From Candidatus Aerophobota bacterium (GTDB taxonomy: Bacteria > Aerophobota > Aerophobia > Aerophobales > JAGGXI01): 5,706 bases of DNA. Under the pieces are notes generated by a model. The model did not search any database. It was not told the origin of the DNA and saw only the letters and a list, made by a program, of their open reading frames with translations. The stretch lies in NCBI GenBank assembly GCA_021163155.1, contig JAGGXI010000034.1:1-5706 (forward strand), written 5' to 3'. Made by a program: the position numbers and the translations under genes. This document shows, one piece after another, positions 1 to 5,442 of the stretch. Position 1 is the first letter of the stretch; each line of letters starts with the position of its first letter.

Positions 1-2
1 GA

Positions 3-134
3 GGTGGACGAGACATTTGTAGAGAAAAAAGAAGAGCAGAAGTTAAAGCTTTGCTTGAAGATAGCTTTATGCCAGAATATGCGATAATATTTAAGAATAG
101 ACATAACCATAAATGTAGTCCGGTAGTTCTATAG
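3..134 (+). CDS. possible C-terminal fragment of an unrecognised protein (5' end outside window)
   Basis: An open frame enters from the left edge in frame 3 and runs 43 codons to a TAG at 132-134. The predicted tail is charged and helical (…REKRRAEVKALLEDSF…) and then becomes basic and polar (FKNRHNHK). I do not recognise a family. A second open frame, frame 1, runs from base 1 to a TAA at 85-87 and is also lysine/glutamate rich, so the choice of frame is uncertain. The last codons of frame 3 run into an octamer tandem repeat, which suggests the true end was altered, or that this stretch is not coding at all. Confidence 0.25.
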   Translation, partial: GGRDICREKRRAEVKALLEDSFMPEYAIIFKNRHNHKCSPVVL

Positions 135-155
135 TCTAATAGTTCTATAGTTCTA
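124..155. repeat. short tandem octamer repeat, four units
   Basis: Units TAGTTCTA (124-131), TAGTCTAA (132-139, imperfect), TAGTTCTA (140-147) and TAGTTCTA (148-155) lie head to tail, and the next bases (TA) start a fifth unit. The stop codon of the possible upstream reading frame falls inside unit two. The repeat is AT-rich, and each unit junction creates the palindrome CTATAG. Slippage is the simplest origin. Confidence 0.6.
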
Positions 156-180
156 TAAGTGGGGTTTTCTAATCCTGCCT

Positions 181-224
181 TTTCAAGTGCGCATGAACGC
201 AGGCTCTGAGCCTTGCGGCTACCC
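181..224 (-). repeat. degenerate copy of the GTAG-footed hairpin repeat
   Basis: Read on the minus strand, this begins GGTAGCCGCAAGGCTC (preceded by one more G) and closes with GAGCCTGCG, giving an AGGCTC/GAGCCT stem plus CGC/GCG with a one-base bulge. On the plus strand the hairpin occupies about 198-224. Bases 181-192 (tttcaagtgcgc) align with the closing half of the second hairpin in the intact copy at 3674-3729, so this looks like a composite repeat whose left half has decayed. It lies upstream of the promoter for the coiled-coil gene. Confidence 0.65.
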
Positions 225-257
225 AGTAGAATAACTTTAAGCGATTTAATGCGGAAA

Positions 258-285
258 TTGACTCTTCGGAAAAATATGTTATGAT
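258..285 (+). promoter_or_regulatory. sigma70-like promoter for the coiled-coil gene
   Basis: TTGACT at 258-263 and TATGAT at 280-285 are separated by 16 bases; each box matches the consensus at five of six positions. Transcription would start near 292, giving a leader of about 70 bases before the ATG at 361. It could also drive the zinc-ribbon gene, since no better promoter is visible between the two genes. Confidence 0.5.
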
Positions 286-360
286 GAAGTCACCAAAAAA
301 AATTTGCAATGGGTAAATTTCGCTAAAGAAGGAAAACTTTAGATTATAAGGAGAAGGTAA

Positions 361-657
361 ATGGAATCTCATGAGGTAGAGGAGATAAAACGACACTTTG
401 ATGTAATTGCGGAAGGGTTAAGAGGAGATATTAAGACTATAGCCGAAGGCCATAGCATATTAAACAGAAAATTAGATAGCGTTCAAAAGGAGATAACCAC
501 TTTAAGAGAAGAGAATGCAAAAGAGCACAAGGAGCTGCATCAGGAGATAGATAACCTAAGAGGGGAAAACACAGAGGAGCATAAAGAGATTCTCTCTGAG
601 TTAAAGCTCTCTTACGCTGAACTAAACCATCGAATGAGTACTTTAGAAAATAAATAA
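361..657 (+). CDS. small coiled-coil protein, function unknown
   Basis: The 98-residue product has no membrane segment, signal peptide or cysteine and should be a soluble, almost entirely helical protein. Residues 1-40 (MESHEVEEIKRHFDVIAEGL…) carry an acidic/basic helix with hydrophobic spacing. Residues 42-59 and 60-77 are an 18-residue tandem duplication (QKEITTLREENAKEHKEL versus HQEIDNLRGENTEEHKEI, 10 of 18 identical). Eighteen residues equal five alpha-helical turns, fitting a continuous coiled coil. The start is supported by AAGGAG at 348-353, seven bases before the ATG; translation ends with tandem TAA TAA. Small proteins of this general look recur as hypothetical proteins in bacterial genomes, but I know of no function. 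Oligomerisation or acting as a partner or scaffold is inference only. The zinc-ribbon gene follows after 115 bases on the same strand. Confidence 0.8.
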   Translation: MESHEVEEIKRHFDVIAEGLRGDIKTIAEGHSILNRKLDSVQKEITTLREENAKEHKELHQEIDNLRGENTEEHKEILSELKLSYAELNHRMSTLENK

Positions 658-772
658 TAAATAAAAAGATACGGAAGATAATGCAAAAATCAAATATCAG
701 CCATTACAGATCTATCAGCAATCAGTAGACTCTCTCGTTTTGGAAAAAAATTAATCCATCATAAGGGAATAA

Positions 773-1009
773 TTGAAAATAAAGGTCAAACGTCATAAAG
801 GAATTGATGGACAGCCTACTTTTACAATAAGTCTTCCTTTAAAATGCGGTGAATGTGGTTGTCATTTTACCAGTCAAGTGCAAGTAGGAATTAATAACCC
901 GATTATCCCCTGCCCTTTTTGTTATTCTCGTAACTTACTAAAATTAAATTGGCATTTAAGAAAAGATAGATTAGCCGATGGTGACATTGTAGAGGTAATT
1001 ATTCTTTAA
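773..1009 (+). CDS. small zinc-ribbon protein, function unknown
   Basis: The 78-residue product has two CxxC knuckles, C25-x2-C28 and C47-x2-C50, separated by 18 residues, which is the layout of a zinc ribbon; C30 is an additional nearby cysteine. The knuckles are flanked by a basic N-terminus (KIKVKRHK) and a beta-rich C-terminus ending DIVEVIIL. Zinc ribbons of this size usually bind nucleic acid or protein, but no specific family is recognisable. The start is a TTG at 773 with an AAGGGA-type site a few bases upstream; there is no in-frame ATG before the first cysteine pair, so a TTG start is the best reading. It lies on the same strand as the coiled-coil gene and may share its transcript. 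No good terminator follows, only a weak bulged stem around 1010-1040. Confidence 0.65.
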   Translation: MKIKVKRHKGIDGQPTFTISLPLKCGECGCHFTSQVQVGINNPIIPCPFCYSRNLLKLNWHLRKDRLADGDIVEVIIL

Positions 1010-1293
1010 AGAGATTTCCGACTTTTTTAGAAATTTCTCTACCTCCTATAATTTAATAACCAACTTTTGTAGAAGACTCATCTTATTAGATTTTTAGAAT
1101 ATCTTGAAATCCGTAATATTTGTATTAATAACGATCTATGTAAGAAGAGAAAGATTAATTTCAAAATCACAGATTCCACATTTATTGAAGTAGGAAACGG
1201 TCGCGACCGTTCCCTACTTTATAAAAGGATTTTCTTACAAAAATTAGCTGGCAAATAGCATAAAAAAATATAGACTTTAATCAATTGTTCAAT
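1010..1293. other. AT-rich intergenic region without a recognisable gene
   Basis: No frame here has coding character on either strand. The only clear structure is the palindrome at 1190-1217. An 8-base inverted repeat, TGTAAGAA (1139-1146) and TTCTTACA (1232-1239), brackets the palindrome at a distance and may be chance. Confidence 0.6.
1190..1217. repeat. 28-base near-perfect palindrome with GTAG/CTAC ends
   Basis: The left arm is GTAGGAAACGGTCG and the right arm CGACCGTTCCCTAC. Thirteen of 14 positions pair; the one mismatch is A against C at the sixth position. The pairing extends two further bases outward (AA/TT) to 1188-1219. It is GC-rich in an AT-rich gap, has no loop, and carries GTAG at the 5' foot on both strands, like the other hairpins of this window. 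There is no T-tract, so a terminator is unlikely. Confidence 0.75.
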
Positions 1294-1321
1294 TTGACAT
1301 CTCCTCTTTTTCTTCTATAAT
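1294..1321 (+). promoter_or_regulatory. consensus sigma70 promoter upstream of the epimerase gene
   Basis: TTGACA (1294-1299) and TATAAT (1316-1321) both match the consensus at six of six positions, with a 16-base spacer that is T-rich. The predicted start of transcription is near 1328, so the transcript carries about 210 untranslated bases before the epimerase ATG at 1537. Confidence 0.7.
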
Positions 1322-1536
1322 GATTCAGAGAAAGTATTAAAATTAACTTTGAGTAGATGAGGAAAAGAGTAGATGCTGACGTATAAAGATAATAAGAAGA
1401 GCTATCCCTCTCAGTACCTTCAAATATAGGTGAAGGAGCTGTAAGAAGTAGTACCAAAGAGTTTGTTTAATTAATTCATTTATCCATCATCTCATTTACT
1501 TGTATAACCTTCCCATTAACAAGGGAGATAAAACCA
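1322..1536 (+). other. long untranslated leader of the epimerase gene
   Basis: No convincing reading frame is present; short ATG frames such as the one at 1320 stop within a few codons. It contains a 9-base direct repeat, GAGTAGATG at 1351-1359 and 1367-1375, and a 6-base-pair hairpin, CCTTCA (1417-1422) with TGAAGG (1431-1436). I compared it by eye with the motifs of common riboswitches (c-di-GMP, SAM, glycine, T-box) and found no match. It may be a regulatory leader, a small RNA or simply unused sequence. Confidence 0.35.
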
Positions 1537-2505
1537 ATGGAATCATATAAAGCAGAAAAAATTCTCATTACAGGAGGAGCAGGTTTTATAGGCTCTCATT
1601 TAGTAGCTAAATTACTGGAAACGGGAGAGCAAGTAATAGTTATCGATAATTTTGATGATTTTTATAATCCTCAAATTAAAAGAGACAATTTAAAAAATCA
1701 TTTAAGTAACCCCCATTTTAAATTATTAGAAGTTGACATAAGAGATAAAAAAGCTCTTGAGCAAATTTTCAAGTTAAATAAGATTACTAAAGTGGTTCAT
1801 TTGGCAGCCCGAGCAGGTGTAAGAGCTTCTATAAAAAATCCTTCACTATATGAGGAGATAAATATTAAAGGCACCTTAAATCTATTAGAAGTCTGTAAAA
1901 CTAAAAACATTAAAAATTTTATCTTTGCCTCTTCTTCCTCTGTATATGGAGTCAACACCAAACTTCCCTTTTCAGAAAATGATAGCTTGAGTTCTCCTAT
2001 TTCTCCTTATGCAGTTACCAAAAAAAGTGGTGAGCTTCTCTGCTATACTTATCACCATTTATACGGAATTCCTACTGTTTGTTTAAGATTTTTTACAGTC
2101 TATGGTCCGAGGCAAAGACCCAAAATGGCTATTCATAAATTTACTAAGCTAATTGATAAAAATTGTGAGATAACCATCTTTGGAGATGGATATTCAAGAA
2201 GAGATTATACTTATATTTCAGATATTATTGAGGGAATTATAAGTGCTTTAAAGCAAAAATTTGATTTCCAGATTTTTAATCTTGGAAGTTCTGAGCCTAT
2301 TGAATTAAAAAATTTAGTCTCTTTAATAGAATCTACTTTAGAAAAGAAAGCAAAAATTAAACATACATTAGAGCAACCAGGGGATGTTCCTATTACATAC
2401 GCTGATATTACTAAATCAAAAAAACTACTTGGTTATAACCCAAAGGTAGGGATAGAAGAAGGAATTAAAAAATTTGTTAGCTGGTATAAAAACGAGTTTT
2501 CTTAA
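1537..2505 (+). CDS. UDP-glucuronate 4-epimerase-like NAD-dependent sugar epimerase
   Basis: This is a 322-residue extended short-chain dehydrogenase/reductase that would interconvert UDP-glucuronate and UDP-galacturonate in the cytoplasm using tightly bound NAD, supplying galacturonate for surface polysaccharide. The NAD-binding Rossmann motif TGGAGFIG is at residues 12-19, with an acidic patch after beta 2 (VIDNFDDFY, 35-43). The motif HLAARAGVR (88-96) is typical of this subfamily. The catalytic serine region SSSSVYG is at 132-138, and YAVTK supplies Tyr158 and Lys162. LRFFTVYGPRQRP (183-195), RRDYTYI (221-227) and PGDVP (281-285) complete the substrate-binding half. Length is normal for soluble forms, and there is no N-terminal membrane segment. 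AAGGGAG at 1521-1527 supports the ATG; tandem TAA codons end it. Related enzymes (UDP-glucose 4-epimerase, dTDP-glucose 4,6-dehydratase-like) cannot be fully excluded from motifs alone. Confidence 0.9.
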   Translation: MESYKAEKILITGGAGFIGSHLVAKLLETGEQVIVIDNFDDFYNPQIKRDNLKNHLSNPHFKLLEVDIRDKKALEQIFKLNKITKVVHLAARAGVRASIKNPSLYEEINIKGTLNLLEVCKTKNIKNFIFASSSSVYGVNTKLPFSENDSLSSPISPYAVTKKSGELLCYTYHHLYGIPTVCLRFFTVYGPRQRPKMAIHKFTKLIDKNCEITIFGDGYSRRDYTYISDIIEGIISALKQKFDFQIFNLGSSEPIELKNLVSLIESTLEKKAKIKHTLEQPGDVPITYADITKSKKLLGYNPKVGIEEGIKKFVSWYKNEFS

Positions 2506-2536
2506 TAAGCTCACTCAAAAATTTTCTCCTGTTCTG

Positions 2537-2600
2537 GGTAGCCGCAATTTTTAAATTGCGTATATATCTATCCTCACAGGCTCTGATCCTTGCGGCTACC
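2537..2600. repeat. composite GTAG-footed hairpin pair (REP-like)
   Basis: Two hairpins face each other. The first (2537-2560) starts GGTAGC and has the stem CGCAATTT/AAATTGCG around TT. The second (2575-2600), read on the minus strand, also starts GGTAGCCGC, with a partly decayed stem. The outer ends form the 9-base inverted repeat GGTAGCCGC/GCGGCTACC. It lies about 30 bases after the epimerase stop and about 90 before the HDOD start. There is no T-tract, so if it ends transcription it does not do so as a standard intrinsic terminator. Confidence 0.75.
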
Positions 2601-2690
2601 AGTAACTTAAAGTTCTTATTTTCCTTACCGATAATATAAATAGGTGAAACCGAAAATTTTTTAAGAGAAAAACAGATAAAAGGGAAGTTA

Positions 2691-3578
2691 GTGAGTAAGA
2701 CAGATATAGAAGAAATAAAGCAAATTATTGGAAAAACCTATGAACTTCCCACTCTTCCCATTATAACTGCACAAATTATGGAACTCACCTCTAACCCTGA
2801 AACTTCAGCACAAGATATAAGTGAAATAATTTCTGTTGACCAGGCATTAACTACAAAAGTTTTAAGACTTGCAAACTCGGCTTATTATGGTTTTCCGCAA
2901 CAGATAGGCACCATTACTCATGCTTTAGTGATTTTAGGATTTGAAGAGATAAGAAACCTTGTTTTCACTACTTCGGTCATTCACACCTTTTCCTCAAATG
3001 AGAATTCTGAAACCTTCAACCATAAAGAATTCTGGGAGCATTCCCTCGGATGTGCTCTGGCAGCAAAAACTATAGCTAAAGCTCTTAGATATCGTATCTC
3101 AGGCAAGGTATTTATTGCTGGTCTTATCCATGACATTGGCAAAATTATTCTCGATCAATATATGCACAATCTTTTTGTTCAGATTGTAAAGAAAACTCAA
3201 CAGGACAACATATCGATTTATCAGGCAGAGAAAGAAATAATGGGGATAACCCATGCTGAAATTGGAGCAGAGTTAGCTAAAAACTGGAATCTACCAAAAG
3301 ATATTGAGGAAGCCATCAATTTTCATCATACTCCTAAAAAAGCCACTATAGACCCCCAGCTTACTGCTATCATACACCTTTCAGATATTTTAAGCCGCAT
3401 GAAATCGATTGGCTATGGAGGAGATAATAAAATACCCACTGTTTGTCCATCAGTATGGAAAACTCTTAAACTTTTAAAATCAGATTTAAATAAGACTTAT
3501 ATTCTTTACTTTGTTTCCCTTTTTGATGATGAACTGAAAAAAACACAGAACTTCTTTAAAATCATTGATTACCAATGA
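2691..3578 (+). CDS. HDOD domain signalling protein
   Basis: The 295-residue soluble protein consists almost wholly of an HDOD domain (about residues 15-230), a degenerate relative of HD phosphohydrolases used in bacterial signalling. Hallmarks are YELPTLPII near 17-25, the LANSAYYG motif at 60-67 and the hydrophobic LGFEEIRNL helix at 82-90. Unlike many HDOD proteins, it keeps a full set of potential metal ligands: H117, H147-D148 in GLIHDIGK, H188 in THAEIG, H212/H213 and D232. Weak hydrolase activity is therefore possible, although most family members are thought to act through protein contacts. There is no receiver, GGDEF or other output domain. The GTG start at 2691 is preceded by AAAGGGA; no upstream in-frame start is better placed. 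It precedes the HD-GYP gene by 173 bases on the same strand, suggesting a shared role in c-di-GMP-type signalling. Confidence 0.88.
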   Translation: MSKTDIEEIKQIIGKTYELPTLPIITAQIMELTSNPETSAQDISEIISVDQALTTKVLRLANSAYYGFPQQIGTITHALVILGFEEIRNLVFTTSVIHTFSSNENSETFNHKEFWEHSLGCALAAKTIAKALRYRISGKVFIAGLIHDIGKIILDQYMHNLFVQIVKKTQQDNISIYQAEKEIMGITHAEIGAELAKNWNLPKDIEEAINFHHTPKKATIDPQLTAIIHLSDILSRMKSIGYGGDNKIPTVCPSVWKTLKLLKSDLNKTYILYFVSLFDDELKKTQNFFKIIDYQ

Positions 3579-3638
3579 GAAGCAGGATTAGAGGATTAAA
3601 GCTAAAAAACAGAAAACAAGATAGAGGGAAAAGATATC

Positions 3639-3662
3639 GGTAGCCGCAACCTTCAGGTTGCG
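3639..3662 (+). repeat. single GTAG-footed hairpin (REP-like), first of a cluster
   Basis: GGTAGC is followed by the perfect stem CGCAACCT (3645-3652) and AGGTTGCG (3655-3662) with TC between. It is a solo unit in the same orientation as the next one, 11 bases away. Compared with its sister units, the stem differs by paired C-G to T-A changes that keep base pairing. Confidence 0.75.
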
Positions 3663-3673
3663 CAAAATCAGAG

Positions 3674-3729
3674 GGTAGCCGCAACTTTTAAGTTGCGCAA
3701 AAACGCAGGCTCTGAGCCTCGCGGCTACC
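3674..3729. repeat. composite GTAG-footed hairpin pair just upstream of the HD-GYP gene
   Basis: The left hairpin (3674-3697) starts GGTAGC with stem CGCAACTT/AAGTTGCG. The right hairpin (3704-3729), read on the minus strand, starts GGTAGCCGCGAGGCTC and closes GAGCCTGCG. The outer ends are the 9-base inverted repeat GGTAGCCGC/GCGGCTACC. The element ends only 10 bases before the ribosome binding site of the HD-GYP gene, so it lies inside the HDOD/HD-GYP transcript if the two are cotranscribed. It could affect RNA stability or translation there. Confidence 0.8.
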
Positions 3730-3751
3730 AATTATAAATAAGGAACAATGG

Positions 3752-5317
3752 ATGATGAACACTTTCTTGAAAAATAAGCTTGAACTTATGGAAAAATTAG
3801 AGAATCTTATCCTAAGTCCTGATACTCATAAAATCACGGACAATTTTCTAAAATTACTTAAGGGCATTATCAATTATAAAGGATACGCCCTTCTTATAAT
3901 CAATGAGGAGACAAACCAATTTGACTTCAGAGATGTATACAATCTATCCAAAGAAAAACTCAATGATATAGCCAATTTGATAGAGAAGGGAATAATTGAC
4001 TGGGCTCTTAAAAGAGGGAATAAACCCATCCTTATTCCTTTTAAAATGGATACGAAGCAAGCACTAAAAGAGGATAATTTTCTTATCCTTCCTCTTATCT
4101 CTGCTGATAAAGAAGTTGGAGTAATTACAATTCTTTGCTCAATAGACGAGAAATCGCTGAATCAGCAAAAGATAGATTTACTTACTCTTTTTGCTGCTCA
4201 ATTCGCCATTAAAGTTGAAAATTTAAAACTTCGTCTGGATAATGAACATAGAAGGCAAGAACTCTCCACTCTTTTGAAATCAAGTGAAATCATCACTTCT
4301 TCTTTAGAACGAGATGGAATTCTCAGATTAGTCCTCAATTTAACCTTAAAGGAAATTAAAAGCGAATACGGTTTTCTTCTCTTCCCGCAGAAAAAAGAAC
4401 ATCGATTAATCCCTGGTGTAAGTAGCGGAATACCTTTATCCAAAGTTAAAAAAGAATACTTTATTGAGGGTAAGGGAGCTTTGGGCTGGGTAGCAAAAAA
4501 CAGTCAGCCTCTTATCATAGATAATTACAAAAAAGACGCTCGTTTTCGAAACTCAAGGGAGTTTATCTTCCTTTCCCCAGAAACTCTACTTATTGTTCCC
4601 TTAAATATAAATAAGGAAATAGTGAGTATAATGGTTCTCTGTAATGTTATAAATAAACCTTTTTACACCAATAACGATTTAAATATTGCCTTAATTTTTG
4701 CCAATTATGCCGCTATGGTTATTAAAAACAGAGCCCTGTATGATAATCTCCATCAATCCTTCCTGGGCACTATTAACGCATTAGTTAAAGCTATTGACGC
4801 TAAGGATAAATATACTCGTGGACATTCCCAGAAGGTAACTGTATATGCACTTCATACTGCTCAATCTTTAGGTTTATCAAAAGAAAAAATGGAAATGGTT
4901 AGATTCTGTGGATTGCTTCACGATATTGGAAAAATAGGCATTCAGGATAAAATTCTTCATAAACCTTCGAAACTTACACCTAAAGAGTATGAAGCTATTA
5001 AAAAGCATCCTATTATAGGGGAGAAGATAATTAAAGATGTTAAATTTCTTCAAAAAGGGGGTTCCTTAATCCGTCATCATCATGAGCATTATGATGGAAG
5101 TGGGTATCCTGATGGACTTAAAGGAGAAAAAATACCCTTATTAGCAAGAATTGTAACTGTTGCCGATGCCTTTGCTGCTATGACCTCGGACCGTCCCTAT
5201 AGGAAAGCTCTATCCACCGAAGAGGCAATAAAAGAACTTCAAAAAGGAGCAGGTACTCAGTTCGACCCAAAAATTGTAAAGGTATTTTTAAAAACTATAA
5301 AAGAATTGAAAAGTTAA
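3752..5317 (+). CDS. GAF-GAF-HD-GYP protein, probable cyclic di-GMP phosphodiesterase
   Basis: The 521-residue soluble protein has three parts. A divergent GAF-like domain spans about residues 25-155. A better-preserved GAF domain spans about 170-330, with the characteristic GWVAKNSQPLIIDNYKKD stretch near 245-262. The HD-GYP domain runs from about 335 to 518. HD-GYP enzymes hydrolyse c-di-GMP to pGpG or GMP. All signature residues are present: KYTRGHS with H358, HD at H390-D391 followed by IGK, H419-P420, the HHEHYDGSGYP motif (443-453) and D472 in ADAFAAMTSDRPYR. The enzyme is therefore predicted active. GAF domains usually sense small ligands; which ligand is unknown. No membrane segment or receiver domain is seen. 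The start is the ATG at 3752, seven bases after AAGGA; the ATG at 3755 is in frame, while the ATG at 3748 opens a different nine-codon frame. It follows the HDOD gene and a hairpin cluster. Confidence 0.92.
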   Translation: MMNTFLKNKLELMEKLENLILSPDTHKITDNFLKLLKGIINYKGYALLIINEETNQFDFRDVYNLSKEKLNDIANLIEKGIIDWALKRGNKPILIPFKMDTKQALKEDNFLILPLISADKEVGVITILCSIDEKSLNQQKIDLLTLFAAQFAIKVENLKLRLDNEHRRQELSTLLKSSEIITSSLERDGILRLVLNLTLKEIKSEYGFLLFPQKKEHRLIPGVSSGIPLSKVKKEYFIEGKGALGWVAKNSQPLIIDNYKKDARFRNSREFIFLSPETLLIVPLNINKEIVSIMVLCNVINKPFYTNNDLNIALIFANYAAMVIKNRALYDNLHQSFLGTINALVKAIDAKDKYTRGHSQKVTVYALHTAQSLGLSKEKMEMVRFCGLLHDIGKIGIQDKILHKPSKLTPKEYEAIKKHPIIGEKIIKDVKFLQKGGSLIRHHHEHYDGSGYPDGLKGEKIPLLARIVTVADAFAAMTSDRPYRKALSTEEAIKELQKGAGTQFDPKIVKVFLKTIKELKS

Positions 5318-5335
5318 ACCCTGATTCGGCAAACT

Positions 5336-5389
5336 GTTAAAGTGTTTGGCCTGGGTAGGGGAGGCTTTAGCCTCCCAATAGACTTTAAC
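5336..5389. repeat. nested inverted repeat after the HD-GYP gene
   Basis: An outer perfect 8-base inverted repeat, GTTAAAGT (5336-5343) and ACTTTAAC (5382-5389), encloses a GC-rich hairpin, GGGAGGCT (5359-5366) and AGCCTCCC (5369-5376). The inner hairpin has GGGTAG directly at its 5' foot (5353-5358). It lies 18 bases after the HD-GYP stop codon and may stop or protect the 3' end of the transcript, but there is no T-tract, so a normal intrinsic terminator is not supported. Confidence 0.6.
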
Positions 5390-5442
5390 TCTATAGTCAC
5401 AAAACTTACCGGCATTCCCAATAATTCAACAAAAGAGATTAA

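Noticed and set aside
169-396. 75-codon open frame on the minus strand
   Set aside because: It overlaps the hairpin repeat, the promoter and the start of the coiled-coil gene, lacks a good ribosome binding site and shows no domain.
1010-1040. Candidate terminator after the zinc-ribbon gene
   Set aside because: AGAGA/TCTCT plus TTTC/GAAA pairs only with a bulge, is AT-rich, and its T-run lies in the loop rather than after the stem.
1400-1470. Riboswitch in the epimerase leader
   Set aside because: The 6-base-pair hairpin and surroundings match no riboswitch consensus that I know, and no transcription-ending hairpin follows.
2612-2640. Promoter before the HDOD gene
   Set aside because: TATAAA at 2635-2640 is a fair -10 box, but no acceptable -35 box lies at the right distance.
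3639-3729. CRISPR-like array, since similar hairpin units recur
   Set aside because: Units differ in stem sequence and orientation, and the gaps are 6-14 bases; there are no regular spacers.
4198-4443. 81-codon open frame on the minus strand
   Set aside because: It lies wholly inside the second GAF domain of the HD-GYP gene and is a shadow of that coding sequence.
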